This document shows positions 24,297-32,819 of a DNA stretch of 64,000 nt, piece by piece (position 1 is the first letter of the stretch; each line of letters opens with the position of its first letter). The stretch lies in NCBI GenBank assembly GCA_951813065.1, contig CATOTH010000002.1, positions 186,001-250,000 of the forward strand. The letters are read 5' to 3'. A program made the translations under genes and the position numbers. The stretch comes from an uncultured Bryobacterales bacterium (GTDB lineage Bacteria > Acidobacteriota > Terriglobia > Bryobacterales > UBA6623). Under the pieces are notes generated by a model. That model did not search any database, was not told the origin of the DNA, and saw only the letters and a program-made list of their open reading frames with translations.

Positions 24297-27167
24297 CTAG
24301 GGTGACTTCAGCCGCTCAACCCAAATCGGACTTCCCCAGGCGATCTCCCCGTTGTCTTGGACGACGCGGACGTAGTAGTACGCCCGTCCCAAAGGCGGAT
24401 CGGTGTCGGTGTAGACGACACTGACCTCACGCTGGTTGGGACGAGTCGCGTAGACTGTCCGTTCGTTGCGGATCACCTCGACTCGCGCGACGGTGCCAGT
24501 TCCCTCGACGTGGACCTGCAGAGGAGGGATCGATTCCGTGGCGAACGCCGCCCCCATGAAGTGCTCGCCCAGTCGGTATTCCAAGATGATGTTGTCGGTG
24601 GCACCGTAGGTGCGACGCTGTTTGATCGCATCGAAAATAGCGGCTCGAGTCGGAGCCTCAGTGTAGACCATTGCGTATGAAATATGCGTGGACCAGTGAT
24701 CGGAACTTGCGATCGTTCCCAGCCGGTACCCCTTGCGATATGCATTCCAGAGAAATCCGTCCTCCCGGTAGCCGCCGATCGGGTTGTCGTCGGCGGACCG
24801 GGGTGCGCGCGGCGCTCCCGGGTGTTCGTACGAGACGCGGTCACCCTGGAAGATCTCAACTACCGGCTCGACGTCGGGGTCGTTGTCTCGCCAGTCCGTT
24901 CCCATGCTGGATCCAGTGGTGTGCGGCACGGAGATCCCGCCCGAGCGCCGCAATGATTCGTAGAGCAACTTCGTATCGTTCTCAAGCACCGTGTCCCGAC
25001 CGGCAGCGACCGTCGGACGGGGGCGATCAAAGCCGGCCTTGGTGTGGAACGAGACGACTGGAACGCCGCGCCGGGTGTGAAAGATGTTGCGATGCCCGTT
25101 CGGGTAGGCAACGCTCCGCTCGTATGCATAAAACGTCGTGAATGCCGACCGGATATGAAAGAGATCACAGGTCTTCTCTATGAGCCACCACCAGTACTCG
25201 CTGTCGCCACCCGAGTTGTGATCGGTCACCGCTCCGAAATCCATCGCTGCGGCGTCGAGCATGTAGCGATAGAAGTCAAACACGGACCCGTCCACCATGC
25301 CCCCACTCGAGTCCCATGAGAACTCCGTGTGGCGATGGAGATCGCCGCGCACGATCCGGTTCTCGGCGCCGCTAATGGATGTTCGGTACGAGCGGATGGC
25401 ATCGACTTCCGCGCTCTCGCGGGGGTGAACCGACGGAACCGGGGCGGAATCGCCCGGATCGCTGGAAACAAGGTCCAACGAAACTGGACCCTCCGCAGGT
25501 CCCAGACGCGCCGCTACGATGTTTGCCCGCACGTTTCGAACGGGGCGTTGTTCAAGCCGGCCGTCGGTCGGCCAGACGACTCTCAGGCTCCCGTCCGGGC
25601 CGAATGCCGCGTCGGCTCGCGCGGAGATCCGGCCCCAGCTCTCGGGCATCGTGCGGACTGTGGACCAGCGGTCCCCTTCGAAAAAGACGACGGCGTGTTC
25701 CCAATACGTCGGTCGAAAGCCGAGGCTCTCCGTCCAGCGGACATGGTTCCATCGATGGAACAGCAGGGCAATCCGGCCGCTTGCCGGGTCGACATGCAGT
25801 TGAGGAAAGTCGTGATCAGGGATTCCGGCTGCAGAGAGCTTGTCGGCAAGACTCGAGCTCGGTACCATTCGGCGGCCGCCTTCGAGAACGGCGAGGTTGA
25901 TCTTGCGAGACTCATACAGCCGCGCTCCCGGAGCCGAGGGCTGGTTGATCCAGGTCGTCCAAAGCTCCCGTCCTCTTGCGATCCAGCGCGGATCGGTCGT
26001 CGGTCCGGAATCCTTTCCCCAGTTCACCGCGCCCTCGTCCCAAGCCACCCAAACTCGCCCGTCGAGATCGACCGCTACGGAGGCGTGGGCCTCGAACTTC
26101 TCGGTGGCGGCAACAGGCACGACCGGACCGAGTTGCCCGCCAGCGAACCGTCGCAGGAAAACATCGTAGTTTCCATTGCGATAGCTATCCCACACCACGA
26201 CAGCCGACCCTTGCCGGTCAATGGCAATCCGGGGTTCCCAATCGTTTGCCGGGTGATCGCTGACTTGAATTTCGCGTGACCAGCGCGAACCGTCGTGGAA
26301 CCGCAAGAAGATGTCCGAGTTGGCGTCGCGGAACCCTTGCCAGACCACCCACAGCCATCCACGCGAGTCCGCGACTACGTGGTGCTCGATGTCCGGATTT
26401 GGATGCGAGCTCAACCGCACCAGGTCGCCCCAGCGGCTCCTCGCTTCGTCGAACCCGCGCGCAAACAGATCGAAGTTGCCGTCGCTCTGCTGCGCCCACA
26501 CGACCCACGGCCGCCCGTTCGCAGAAAGGGCGACCTGCGGGCGCCAAACGTCGCCCGTCGCTCCTGGCACGCGACTGAAAGTGCGCCAGGACCCATCGAG
26601 CTTGCGAAGACGAACCTCGTCCCGCCCGCCGCTGTACGATTGCCAGACCAGCCAAGAAGCGCCGCTCGCGGCAACGGCTACCGACGGATAGTCGTCGAAG
26701 CGGGAGTCGTCTGTGAGCTTCTCGGCGCCGAGCAAGCCGGAAACACGGACCGAGCCGTCGAGGAACACAAGCTGGTCCCCAGCCGAGAGCTCTTCTAGGC
26801 GGAAGGAAAAATTGCCGTGGTCGCTTGTGACTTCGAGGCGCCCGCCCGGATCAGCCGAGCCCCGAACGAGCAACCCTTTTGGAGTGGGTCCCGGCCGTGT
26901 GGGATGCTTGGTGACGACCTCGAAAGTATCCAGCTCGATACGGTCCTGGCTGGTGAAGAGCCAGCCGCCGAGCTCGTCGATTCTGGCGCCGTCACCTCCT
27001 ATCGAACCCGCCCAGCGCTCGGGCGGATCGTCACCATAGCCGAACGTCACGCGAACCGAGAAAGGATCCGCTTGGACTGTCGCTGTGACGAGCAGAACGA
27101 CGACCGCCAGCACCCAAGCGCGGCGCCGGTGAGATAGCGAGCAACCCGCGAACAATTCCCGACACAT
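24297..27167 (-). CDS. Secreted beta-propeller protein with C-terminal DUF3604/PHP-like metallohydrolase domain
   Basis: About 956 aa from ATG 27167, which gives a basic N-region and hydrophobic helix (RRRAWVLAVVVLLVTATVQA) typical of a signal. The first 550 residues are repeated blades of the type SWLVWQSYSGGRDEV, PWVVWAQQSDGNFDL, LWVVWQGFRDANSDIF, AVVVWDSYRNGNYDVF, VWVAWDEG, a TolB/WD-like propeller with about 35-50 residue periodicity. The C-terminal part has RGDLHRHTEFSWDSSGG, AVTDHNSGGDSEYW, GISVPHTTGSSMGTDW and LGTIASSDHWSTHIS, which are the His/Asp metal-ligand blocks of DUF3604 (PHP-like, phosphoesterase or amidohydrolase-like). Substrate unknown. It precedes a sulfatase on the same strand, so a role in breakdown of an external polymer is possible. 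Confidence 0.8.
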   Translation of the reverse strand: MCRELFAGCSLSHRRRAWVLAVVVLLVTATVQADPFSVRVTFGYGDDPPERWAGSIGGDGARIDELGGWLFTSQDRIELDTFEVVTKHPTRPGPTPKGLLVRGSADPGGRLEVTSDHGNFSFRLEELSAGDQLVFLDGSVRVSGLLGAEKLTDDSRFDDYPSVAVAASGASWLVWQSYSGGRDEVRLRKLDGSWRTFSRVPGATGDVWRPQVALSANGRPWVVWAQQSDGNFDLFARGFDEARSRWGDLVRLSSHPNPDIEHHVVADSRGWLWVVWQGFRDANSDIFLRFHDGSRWSREIQVSDHPANDWEPRIAIDRQGSAVVVWDSYRNGNYDVFLRRFAGGQLGPVVPVAATEKFEAHASVAVDLDGRVWVAWDEGAVNWGKDSGPTTDPRWIARGRELWTTWINQPSAPGARLYESRKINLAVLEGGRRMVPSSSLADKLSAAGIPDHDFPQLHVDPASGRIALLFHRWNHVRWTESLGFRPTYWEHAVVFFEGDRWSTVRTMPESWGRISARADAAFGPDGSLRVVWPTDGRLEQRPVRNVRANIVAARLGPAEGPVSLDLVSSDPGDSAPVPSVHPRESAEVDAIRSYRTSISGAENRIVRGDLHRHTEFSWDSSGGMVDGSVFDFYRYMLDAAAMDFGAVTDHNSGGDSEYWWWLIEKTCDLFHIRSAFTTFYAYERSVAYPNGHRNIFHTRRGVPVVSFHTKAGFDRPRPTVAAGRDTVLENDTKLLYESLRRSGGISVPHTTGSSMGTDWRDNDPDVEPVVEIFQGDRVSYEHPGAPRAPRSADDNPIGGYREDGFLWNAYRKGYRLGTIASSDHWSTHISYAMVYTEAPTRAAIFDAIKQRRTYGATDNIILEYRLGEHFMGAAFATESIPPLQVHVEGTGTVARVEVIRNERTVYATRPNQREVSVVYTDTDPPLGRAYYYVRVVQDNGEIAWGSPIWVERLKSP

Positions 27168-27939
27168 CTTGAGGCAACCCCGGACGATCGGTCGCCAGTG
27201 TAGCGCGCCGCAGAGTTTCCAGAGTGGGATCTCCGTCCGAACGGCTTCCTCCGCGCTGCCCTGTTGCCGATGCGGCGATAGCACGGCATCCATGACGCCG
27301 CGCCACGTTTCCCCGTTCCATGCGTCGAATCCCTTGCGTGACAGGATCTTGAGTGAGTCAAGTTGACCCCGTCATTCCTGCGGCCTCAAGCTGCGCCTCG
27401 GGTTCTGCTGGCCGGCTCGTGGCCGCGGCCAGAGGCTTGACGGAGGTCTGGGATCTCAGGCACTATGAGTACCGCTCAATTCGCTTTGTCCGACTCGCGG
27501 AGTTCGCCGCAAAGGCGTTGATTACCATAACTCTTGGAATGTCGATCACTCACCGGACAGTGACGAACCACGTCGTTAATCACTCACCGGTCACCTGCGT
27601 CAAGGCGCACAACAACTCGAAGGAATGGAAACCTCAATGTTTCGCAACAGGCGATGCAGGATTGACTGTTTCGACCGCTGGCTTGACAACTCGCGTGAAG
27701 GACCCTTTGGCGAAGCTCGCGGCGGTCCCTCAGCCCTGGCAAGAGCCCCTCTGCCGGTCACTATCCGTGCCATGCCAACCTCCTCAGGCAGTCTCGTGAT
27801 CCCGTCCTCGATTTCGTGCCGCTGCCATGCACTCAGCAATCCTCGACTGCTAGCCTCAGAGAGCGGCTTCCGTGCCCATCAGGATACAGCCGCACAACAG
27901 CTTGAACGGTAAGCAGCTCAGAATTGGACCGACAGGATC
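27168..27939. other. Long gap upstream of the ZIP gene; possible relic DNA
   Basis: 772 bp with no convincing gene. Base composition is locally more AT-rich than the surroundings (around 27460-27620). The frames at 27353-27799 (plus) and 27600-27839 (minus) are open but have no recognisable domain and their codon use looks random. A 12-bp direct repeat is present at 27545 and 27579. The stretch 27620-27790 has the look of decayed mobile-element or intron DNA, but I cannot name a family. Confidence 0.4.
27545..27590. repeat. Pair of 12-bp direct repeats ATCACTCACCGG
   Basis: Copies at 27545-27556 and 27579-27590, 34 bp apart start to start (about three helical turns). Between them is the near-palindrome AACCACGTCGTT. 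This could be a regulator-binding site or part of a relic element end. It is 350 bp upstream of the ZIP gene. Confidence 0.5.
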
Positions 27940-28776
27940 GTGACACCGGACTCCCTACTGCTGTTGACGGGTTATTCCGTGGCGATTGTCACCGCAGCCA
28001 TGCTCGGCGTTTGGGTGCAAAGCAAGATTCACCTCACCCACACCCGCATGCAACTGGCGATGAGCTTCGTCGCGGGCCTCGTCCTCGGAGTGGCGCTTTA
28101 CCATCTGGTGCCGCACAGCCTGGCTCGAATCTCAGGTCCCAATGCGGTAGGGATCACGGTCTGGTGGATGATCATCGGAATGATCCTGATGGTGTTGCTC
28201 CTGCGGGTGTTTCAGTTCCATCAACATGATTTCGGTAACGACGGGAACCACCATCATGAACATCACGCCGGCAATGGAGGCGATACCCACTCGCTCAATT
28301 GGCTCGGAATCACCTTGGGTATGGGCCTGCATACGCTGACCGAGGGGGCCGCTCTCGGAGCGAGCGTCCGGAGCGATTCGCAGAATGGAGTGGAAACCGA
28401 ACTGGTCAGCTTCGGGATGTTCCTGGCGATCCTTTTCCACAAGCCGCTGGATGCATTCTCAATCCTTGGGGTGATGCGGATTGCGGGAGTTGGCCATCGC
28501 GCCGCGTCATTGGCCAATATCGGCGTCGCACTCCTTTGCCCGCTCGCTGCATTCCTGACATGCTGGGGGATCGGCTTTCTTGGGCCCGCGGAAGGAGACG
28601 CGATCGGCCGCGCCCTGGCGTTTGGAGCTGGTGCGTTGCTCTGTATTGCATTGAGCGACCTGCTGCCGGAAGTTCATTTCCACGGCCATGATCGCCTTCT
28701 GCTTACTGTGTCATTCGTGGCGGGAATCGCTGTGGCCTACAGTCTCCACTACATCGAGAGCCTGCCCGCGCCTTGA
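27940..28776 (+). CDS. ZIP-family divalent metal (zinc) transporter
   Basis: Inner membrane metal permease of 278 aa, about 8 hydrophobic segments. TM4 carries GMGLHTLTEGAALG, the HxxxEG metal motif, and TM5 carries FHKPLDAFS, a variant of the usual HK-PEG in which the Glu-Gly is replaced by Asp-Ala. The cytoplasmic loop between TM3 and TM4 is His-rich (HHHEHH, residues 107-112), as in many ZIPs that bind Zn2+. GTG start at 27940 with CAGGA close upstream. It points towards the minus-strand permease-SPFH operon, whose last gene ends 31 bp away. With the nearby efflux genes it suggests a local zinc/copper homeostasis island. Confidence 0.88.
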   Translation: MTPDSLLLLTGYSVAIVTAAMLGVWVQSKIHLTHTRMQLAMSFVAGLVLGVALYHLVPHSLARISGPNAVGITVWWMIIGMILMVLLLRVFQFHQHDFGNDGNHHHEHHAGNGGDTHSLNWLGITLGMGLHTLTEGAALGASVRSDSQNGVETELVSFGMFLAILFHKPLDAFSILGVMRIAGVGHRAASLANIGVALLCPLAAFLTCWGIGFLGPAEGDAIGRALAFGAGALLCIALSDLLPEVHFHGHDRLLLTVSFVAGIAVAYSLHYIESLPAP

Positions 28777-28806
28777 CTCGTCCGCTACGTGCGAACCCGA
28801 ATCAGG

Positions 28807-29295
28807 TCAGAAAAACAGCACCAGAAGCGTGAGAGCGCCCATGCCGCCGAGCCCGAATGCGCCCGCCCCGAGCAGGCCCGCGAAAGTCGCCGAGTCGGCG
28901 TAGCGGAAGGTCTTGTCCTCTATCGTGAACATAACCTCGTCGCGGTTCGCTTCGCCATCGACGAATCGCTTCAATCCAGTTTCGGCGCTGTGGGCCTCCT
29001 TGACTGCCACCACGGTGACAAGGATCATGGACAGGGCCGCAGCGAGGGTCCCCACACCGAAGACGAGGAGAGTAATCAATGCCAGCCAGTGGTAGGCCGG
29101 CGTCGCGTCAACGCCGGAAGCGCTCATGAAACCGATGATCAGGGCGGCACCGCCTCCGTTTCCGAAAAGGACCAAGCGGACTGTCTCCGTGATTAGCCGG
29201 AACATCGACGAGCGACGCATCGCAACAACCTTGTAGAGTTCGCGAAGCCACTCTTCACCGATCTCTTCGCCTGAGAAGTCCTGCAGTTTCTTCAC
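28807..29295 (-). CDS. Small membrane protein, last gene of the permease-SPFH operon
   Basis: 162 aa, not recognised. The N-terminal 45 residues are charged and amphipathic (EEIGEEWLRELYKVVAMRR). There are three hydrophobic segments: about 47-60, 70-96 and 138-162 (GLLGAGAFGLGGMGALTLLVLFF at the very C-terminus). Between the last two lies a polar loop with ETGLKRFVDGEANRDEVMFTIEDKTFRYADSAT. Start is GTG at 29295, which overlaps the stop of the upstream binding-protein gene in a GTGA, so it is translationally coupled to it. I could not place it in a family; its conserved position would be the main clue to function. Confidence 0.78.
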   Translation of the reverse strand: MKKLQDFSGEEIGEEWLRELYKVVAMRRSSMFRLITETVRLVLFGNGGGAALIIGFMSASGVDATPAYHWLALITLLVFGVGTLAAALSMILVTVVAVKEAHSAETGLKRFVDGEANRDEVMFTIEDKTFRYADSATFAGLLGAGAFGLGGMGALTLLVLFF

Positions 29296-30524
29296 TGATC
29301 GTCACCGCCCATCAGTTGGGAACCAGCCAAGTCAATCAGCCGAACGTACGTCGAGCCGGTATTTGTGCCGGGAGGGATCTGGATGGTCCAGTCATCGATT
29401 TGCACCGGCTCGGACTCCAGTGCGGTAGCGAGGAATGCCTCGCGCGTTGGTGCTTCGCCTAGCCGACTCAGCACATCGATGACGAAACGTCCGACAATAT
29501 AGCCTTCCAGCGCGACCGTATCGCCGAAGTGCCCACCCCGTAAGCCCAGCAGGTCTTCCCGCAATTCGGAATAGTCTTCCGCATCATCAATCGCCCCGTG
29601 AAACCGCCGAACCAGTTCCAGGTTTGGATCCTCGGGGTCCGGCACAACTTCGGCTACCAAGATCCGCTCCAAGATAGTCTCGCTGAGGTTGTCCAGCCTC
29701 TCGTACAGGTCATGCGACGCCACGATAGACAGGTTGGCCATGACGTAGTCGTGCCCCAGTGACACTGCCAGGTTGATGACATCGGCGTTGGCCGCATGGC
29801 TTCCAATCAGCAGAACGGCGTCAAGATCCGCCTTGGCAAGCGTGAACAGGCTGGAATGGACGGCGTGCGTATTGGGCGAATAAAAGGACTTCGCGATGAT
29901 GGGTAGGTCATATCCGTCGAGAACCGACCTGTAGTTCGCCAGCGCCAAGCGTCCAAAAGTGTCGTCTTGGTAGATCACCCCGAATCGTCGTTTCCCGAGT
30001 TCGTTAACCATGTGCTTCACCAGCACCTCGATCTCTTCCAGGTAGCTCGCTCGGAGATTCACCACGTGCGGGTATCTCTCGAAGTTGCGCAAGATATCGG
30101 CGCCGGTAAATGCACCGACGAATGGAATTCCCGCGTCGCGCAGGATCGGGGCAATCCGCTTGGCTGTTGGCGTTCCTACACCTCCGATGACGGCAAAGAC
30201 ATCCCTTCGAGCTACGAAACGCTCGGCGTTCTCAGCCGCCCGCTGCGGTTCGTAGGCGTCATCGATAGCGACCAACTCGAGCGGCCTGCCATTGACACCG
30301 CCTTGGCCGTTGGCCTCCCTGAACGCCGCGTCGATTCCGGCCCGAAGCCGCACCCCCAGATGTCCGTTCGGCCCCGTGAAACACGCGCTCTGCCCGAATA
30401 TGATGACTTCCCCGTCACCCTGCGCGGCTGCGGGGGGCGCCAACCACATGACGCAGGACGCCGCGAAGACAAGGGACGCCGACCGGACTGCCGGCCTATT
30501 CTTTCGGCCCGGCATTTGCGCCAC
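29292..30524 (-). CDS. Branched-chain-amino-acid-type ABC substrate-binding protein (orphan)
   Basis: Periplasmic type I binding protein of 410 aa (LivJ/Peripla_BP_6 class). Signal peptide with AASCVMWLAPPAAAQ. The fold is indicated by IIFGQSACFTGPNGHLGVRLRAGIDAAFREANGQGGVNGRP, AVIGGVGTPTAKRIAPILRDAGIPFVG, RRFGVIYQDDTFGRLALANY and DAVLLIGSHAANADVI. The start is GTG at 30524 because GGGAGGGG lies 6 nt upstream; an ATG at 30515 and one at 30545 are also in frame. The gene overlaps the end of the HflK-like gene by 29 bp. No permease or ATPase subunit is nearby, so it may be a ligand sensor for the SPFH/permease assembly rather than a transport subunit. Confidence 0.87.
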   Translation of the reverse strand: MAQMPGRKNRPAVRSASLVFAASCVMWLAPPAAAQGDGEVIIFGQSACFTGPNGHLGVRLRAGIDAAFREANGQGGVNGRPLELVAIDDAYEPQRAAENAERFVARRDVFAVIGGVGTPTAKRIAPILRDAGIPFVGAFTGADILRNFERYPHVVNLRASYLEEIEVLVKHMVNELGKRRFGVIYQDDTFGRLALANYRSVLDGYDLPIIAKSFYSPNTHAVHSSLFTLAKADLDAVLLIGSHAANADVINLAVSLGHDYVMANLSIVASHDLYERLDNLSETILERILVAEVVPDPEDPNLELVRRFHGAIDDAEDYSELREDLLGLRGGHFGDTVALEGYIVGRFVIDVLSRLGEAPTREAFLATALESEPVQIDDWTIQIPPGTNTGSTYVRLIDLAGSQLMGGDDQ

Positions 30525-31848
30525 CGTTTTCCCCTCCCTGGACATCGCTGGCCGGAGCCGGCTCGGGCGGGGCTGGCTCGGGCGGGACTGCTTCCGCATG
30601 GGTCTCTTCGATGACCTGCTTATGCTCCACTTGCTGCACGCCGAACCGGCTGCCCGGAACAACGTCCCGATGCTCGAATATCGACAGCGTGTCAAATAAC
30701 AAGGAACGAGGGGTGACCCCGCCCAAATGGTCACGCTCCTTGCCCCTTTCGTGGAAGCGCCCGTCCAACAGGCCCTTGTCCGTGGTTTCCAGTCCGTGCG
30801 TGGTCTTCGGCGCCGTGGCCACCATCGGCCTGTCCGGCTGAATACCCGCTCCCGGCATTCCGCCAGCAGCGACCGCCGACGGGGCTTGGGGGCCAATTCC
30901 GTCGATCATGTTGATGTCGATGTTGGCCGTGCCCGCGGGATTGACAGCCGCGAGCTGCGCCTCGCCGAGGACCGAACGCATGCGGTTCCAATAGCGCGTG
31001 ATCGCCACCTGGCGAGGCTCGTCGCGGTACGCGGCCAGTAACTCAGTGAACGCATTGGCGCTGCTTTGAGCTTGGAGCAAGCGCTCTCTCGCCCTGGCTG
31101 TCGCGCTCAGGACAACAGCCTCGGCCTGCCCCTGCGTCCGCAGGACCAGCCTCTCCTTCCTGAGGTTGGCTTGGCTTACGGCTTGGATGCTCTCAGCGAC
31201 CGCATCACTGACGTCGCGAAACGCCGCGACCGTCTCATCGATCGGTCGGACATCCACGATGCTGACGGCAACCAGTTCCACCCCGAGGCCGTAGTCTTCC
31301 AGGTCCTCGACGATCTCGTCGTAGAGGCGGCGCTCAATGATCTCCCGGTTGGTCGTGAATATCAGGTCGATGAAGTTCTGGCCCATGATGTTGACCAGAT
31401 GGCCCCTGGTGAGCATCGTGGTCACGGCCATGGGATCGGTCGATTCATACAGGAAGTCCCTGAGGTTGTTGATCGTGTACTGCAGGACGACGTCGACCTC
31501 GAACAGATCCGGGTCCCCGGAGAGGATCGTGAAGTTGACCGTTTGATCGCTGGTGCTTGCAATTTGGTGGGTGGCGATCCGCTTCACCGCTCGAACATGA
31601 ACCCTGTCGATGATCGGAATGTGGAAATGGATACCGGGCTCGCCATGCTCCTCGATGACCTTCCCAAATCGCACGACGACGCCAGCCTCCTCTTTCTTGA
31701 CAATGTGGAGTCCACTGCCGAGGACCGCCAGGACGACGGCGAGCAAGACAAGGTTGAGAATACGGTCCGTGTGCTGCGCGGCATTGTCGAATGCCGCGTA
31801 GATGATCCGCGTGCTGCGCGGCAGTGGCTGGCCGCCGGTCTCCGTCAC
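30496..31848 (-). CDS. HflK-like SPFH/band 7 membrane protein
   Basis: 450 aa. One N-terminal transmembrane helix (about 32-50, LNLVLLAVVLAVLGSGLHIV), then an SPFH domain (EEAGVVVRFGKVIEEHGEPGIHFHIPIIDRV, DPDLFEVDVVLQYTINNLRDFLY, GHLVNIMGQNFIDLIFTTNR, DVRPIDETVAAFRDVSDAVAES) as in HflK/prohibitins, then a coiled coil with Ala/Glu/Gln. The C-terminal 120 residues are a low-complexity Pro/Glu/Gly tail (VPPEPAPPEPAPASD), longer than in HflK. GTG start at 31848 overlaps the stop of the HflC-like gene as GTGA. HflK/HflC form large membrane cages around FtsH; here no FtsH is encoded nearby and the two proteins are instead coupled to a metal-type permease. Confidence 0.86.
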   Translation of the reverse strand: MTETGGQPLPRSTRIIYAAFDNAAQHTDRILNLVLLAVVLAVLGSGLHIVKKEEAGVVVRFGKVIEEHGEPGIHFHIPIIDRVHVRAVKRIATHQIASTSDQTVNFTILSGDPDLFEVDVVLQYTINNLRDFLYESTDPMAVTTMLTRGHLVNIMGQNFIDLIFTTNREIIERRLYDEIVEDLEDYGLGVELVAVSIVDVRPIDETVAAFRDVSDAVAESIQAVSQANLRKERLVLRTQGQAEAVVLSATARARERLLQAQSSANAFTELLAAYRDEPRQVAITRYWNRMRSVLGEAQLAAVNPAGTANIDINMIDGIGPQAPSAVAAGGMPGAGIQPDRPMVATAPKTTHGLETTDKGLLDGRFHERGKERDHLGGVTPRSLLFDTLSIFEHRDVVPGSRFGVQQVEHKQVIEETHAEAVPPEPAPPEPAPASDVQGGENGGANAGPKE

Positions 31849-32819
31849 CGTGTCGGTATCTCCTGACTGTCCAAGTACTTGAACAACTCGTTGTCGGCTG
31901 GCAGCAGCAGCGTTGTCTTGTCGTCGATGATCGAATCGTAGCTGTCCAGCGCGCGGACGAACCGGTAGAACTCGGGGTGCGCACGGTAGGCTTCGCCCAG
32001 CACCAGCATCGCTTCGGCCTCGGCTTTGCCGAGGATGGTTGTCGCTTCCGCATGCGCGGTCGCCATGATTCTCTCGTGCTCGGTGATGGCCAGTGCCTCA
32101 ACACGGATCGCCTGCTCCTCGCCTTCGCTCCGATAACGCGCCGCGATGCGCGCTCGCTCCGCGATCATCCGCTCGATCACGCTGGCCCGGTTCTCCGCTG
32201 GCAACGTGTACTCGATCAGCCCGACCTTCAGCACGTCGATGCCGTACTCGGCTTCCGCGATCGGCTCGATCCTGTCAAGGATCTCCTGCGAAGCGACGCT
32301 CAGGTCTTCATGTTCCAGGCCGAGGCTAACGAACGCTTCGCGCGCCTTGTTGCTGACCACGATGCCCGCACTGGACAGGTAGAGGTCCTGGAGACGCTCG
32401 ACCGCATTGCCCTCGTTGCGGATGGCCTCGACATATCGGATCGGATTCGTGACCCGCCAGAGGACATACCCGTTGACCAGCACGTTCTTCTGGTCTTCCG
32501 TGATGAGTTCCTGGGCCGGAGACGTCAGGTTGTGGACTCGCCGGTCGACCTTGTAAACCTTGGAAATCGGCCACGGGAACTTGAAATGCAGGCCAGGGTC
32601 GCGAACCGGGGGCGAAATCCTGCCGAAATGCGTCAGAACTCCCTGTTGCGCCTCGTCGATGACGTACACGCTGTCGTACACGATCGCGGCAAGCAGCAGG
32701 ACACCGATCGTGCCAGCGACACCCAGCTTCCTGACTCCTCGCGACAGGTTGCTGATCGGCTTCCACAGGCTCCCGAGCGCCTTGTCGGCTAGTTTCATTG
32801 CTTGGCTCAGTTTGCTCAT
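31845..32819 (-). CDS. HflC-like SPFH/band 7 membrane protein
   Basis: 324 aa from ATG 32819, which overlaps the upstream stop as ATGA. One transmembrane helix (about 38-54, GTIGVLLLAAIVYDSVY) is followed by an SPFH domain typical of HflC: VIDEAQQGVLTHFGRI, DPGLHFKFPWPISKVYKVDRRV, ITEDQKNVLVNGYVLWRVTNPIRYVEAIRN, DVLKVGLIEYTLPAENRASVIERMIAERARIAARYRSEGEE, and an Ala/Glu coiled coil ending in FYRFVRALDSYDSII. The length and blocks match HflC closely. Its position between a permease-SPFH fusion and an HflK-like protein suggests that the three SPFH domains co-assemble. An alternative is a duplicated hflKC locus with only accidental linkage, which the overlaps argue against. Confidence 0.88.
   Translation of the reverse strand: MSKLSQAMKLADKALGSLWKPISNLSRGVRKLGVAGTIGVLLLAAIVYDSVYVIDEAQQGVLTHFGRISPPVRDPGLHFKFPWPISKVYKVDRRVHNLTSPAQELITEDQKNVLVNGYVLWRVTNPIRYVEAIRNEGNAVERLQDLYLSSAGIVVSNKAREAFVSLGLEHEDLSVASQEILDRIEPIAEAEYGIDVLKVGLIEYTLPAENRASVIERMIAERARIAARYRSEGEEQAIRVEALAITEHERIMATAHAEATTILGKAEAEAMLVLGEAYRAHPEFYRFVRALDSYDSIIDDKTTLLLPADNELFKYLDSQEIPTR

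Noticed and set aside
27600..27839. A transposase or intron fragment on the minus strand
   Set aside because: The 79-residue frame resembles decayed mobile DNA but I could not match it to a family, so no call was made.
30525..30896. N-terminal extension of the binding-protein frame
   Set aside because: It overlaps the HflK-like gene by up to 400 bp and has no signal peptide; the GTG with GGGAGGGG at 30524 is better.
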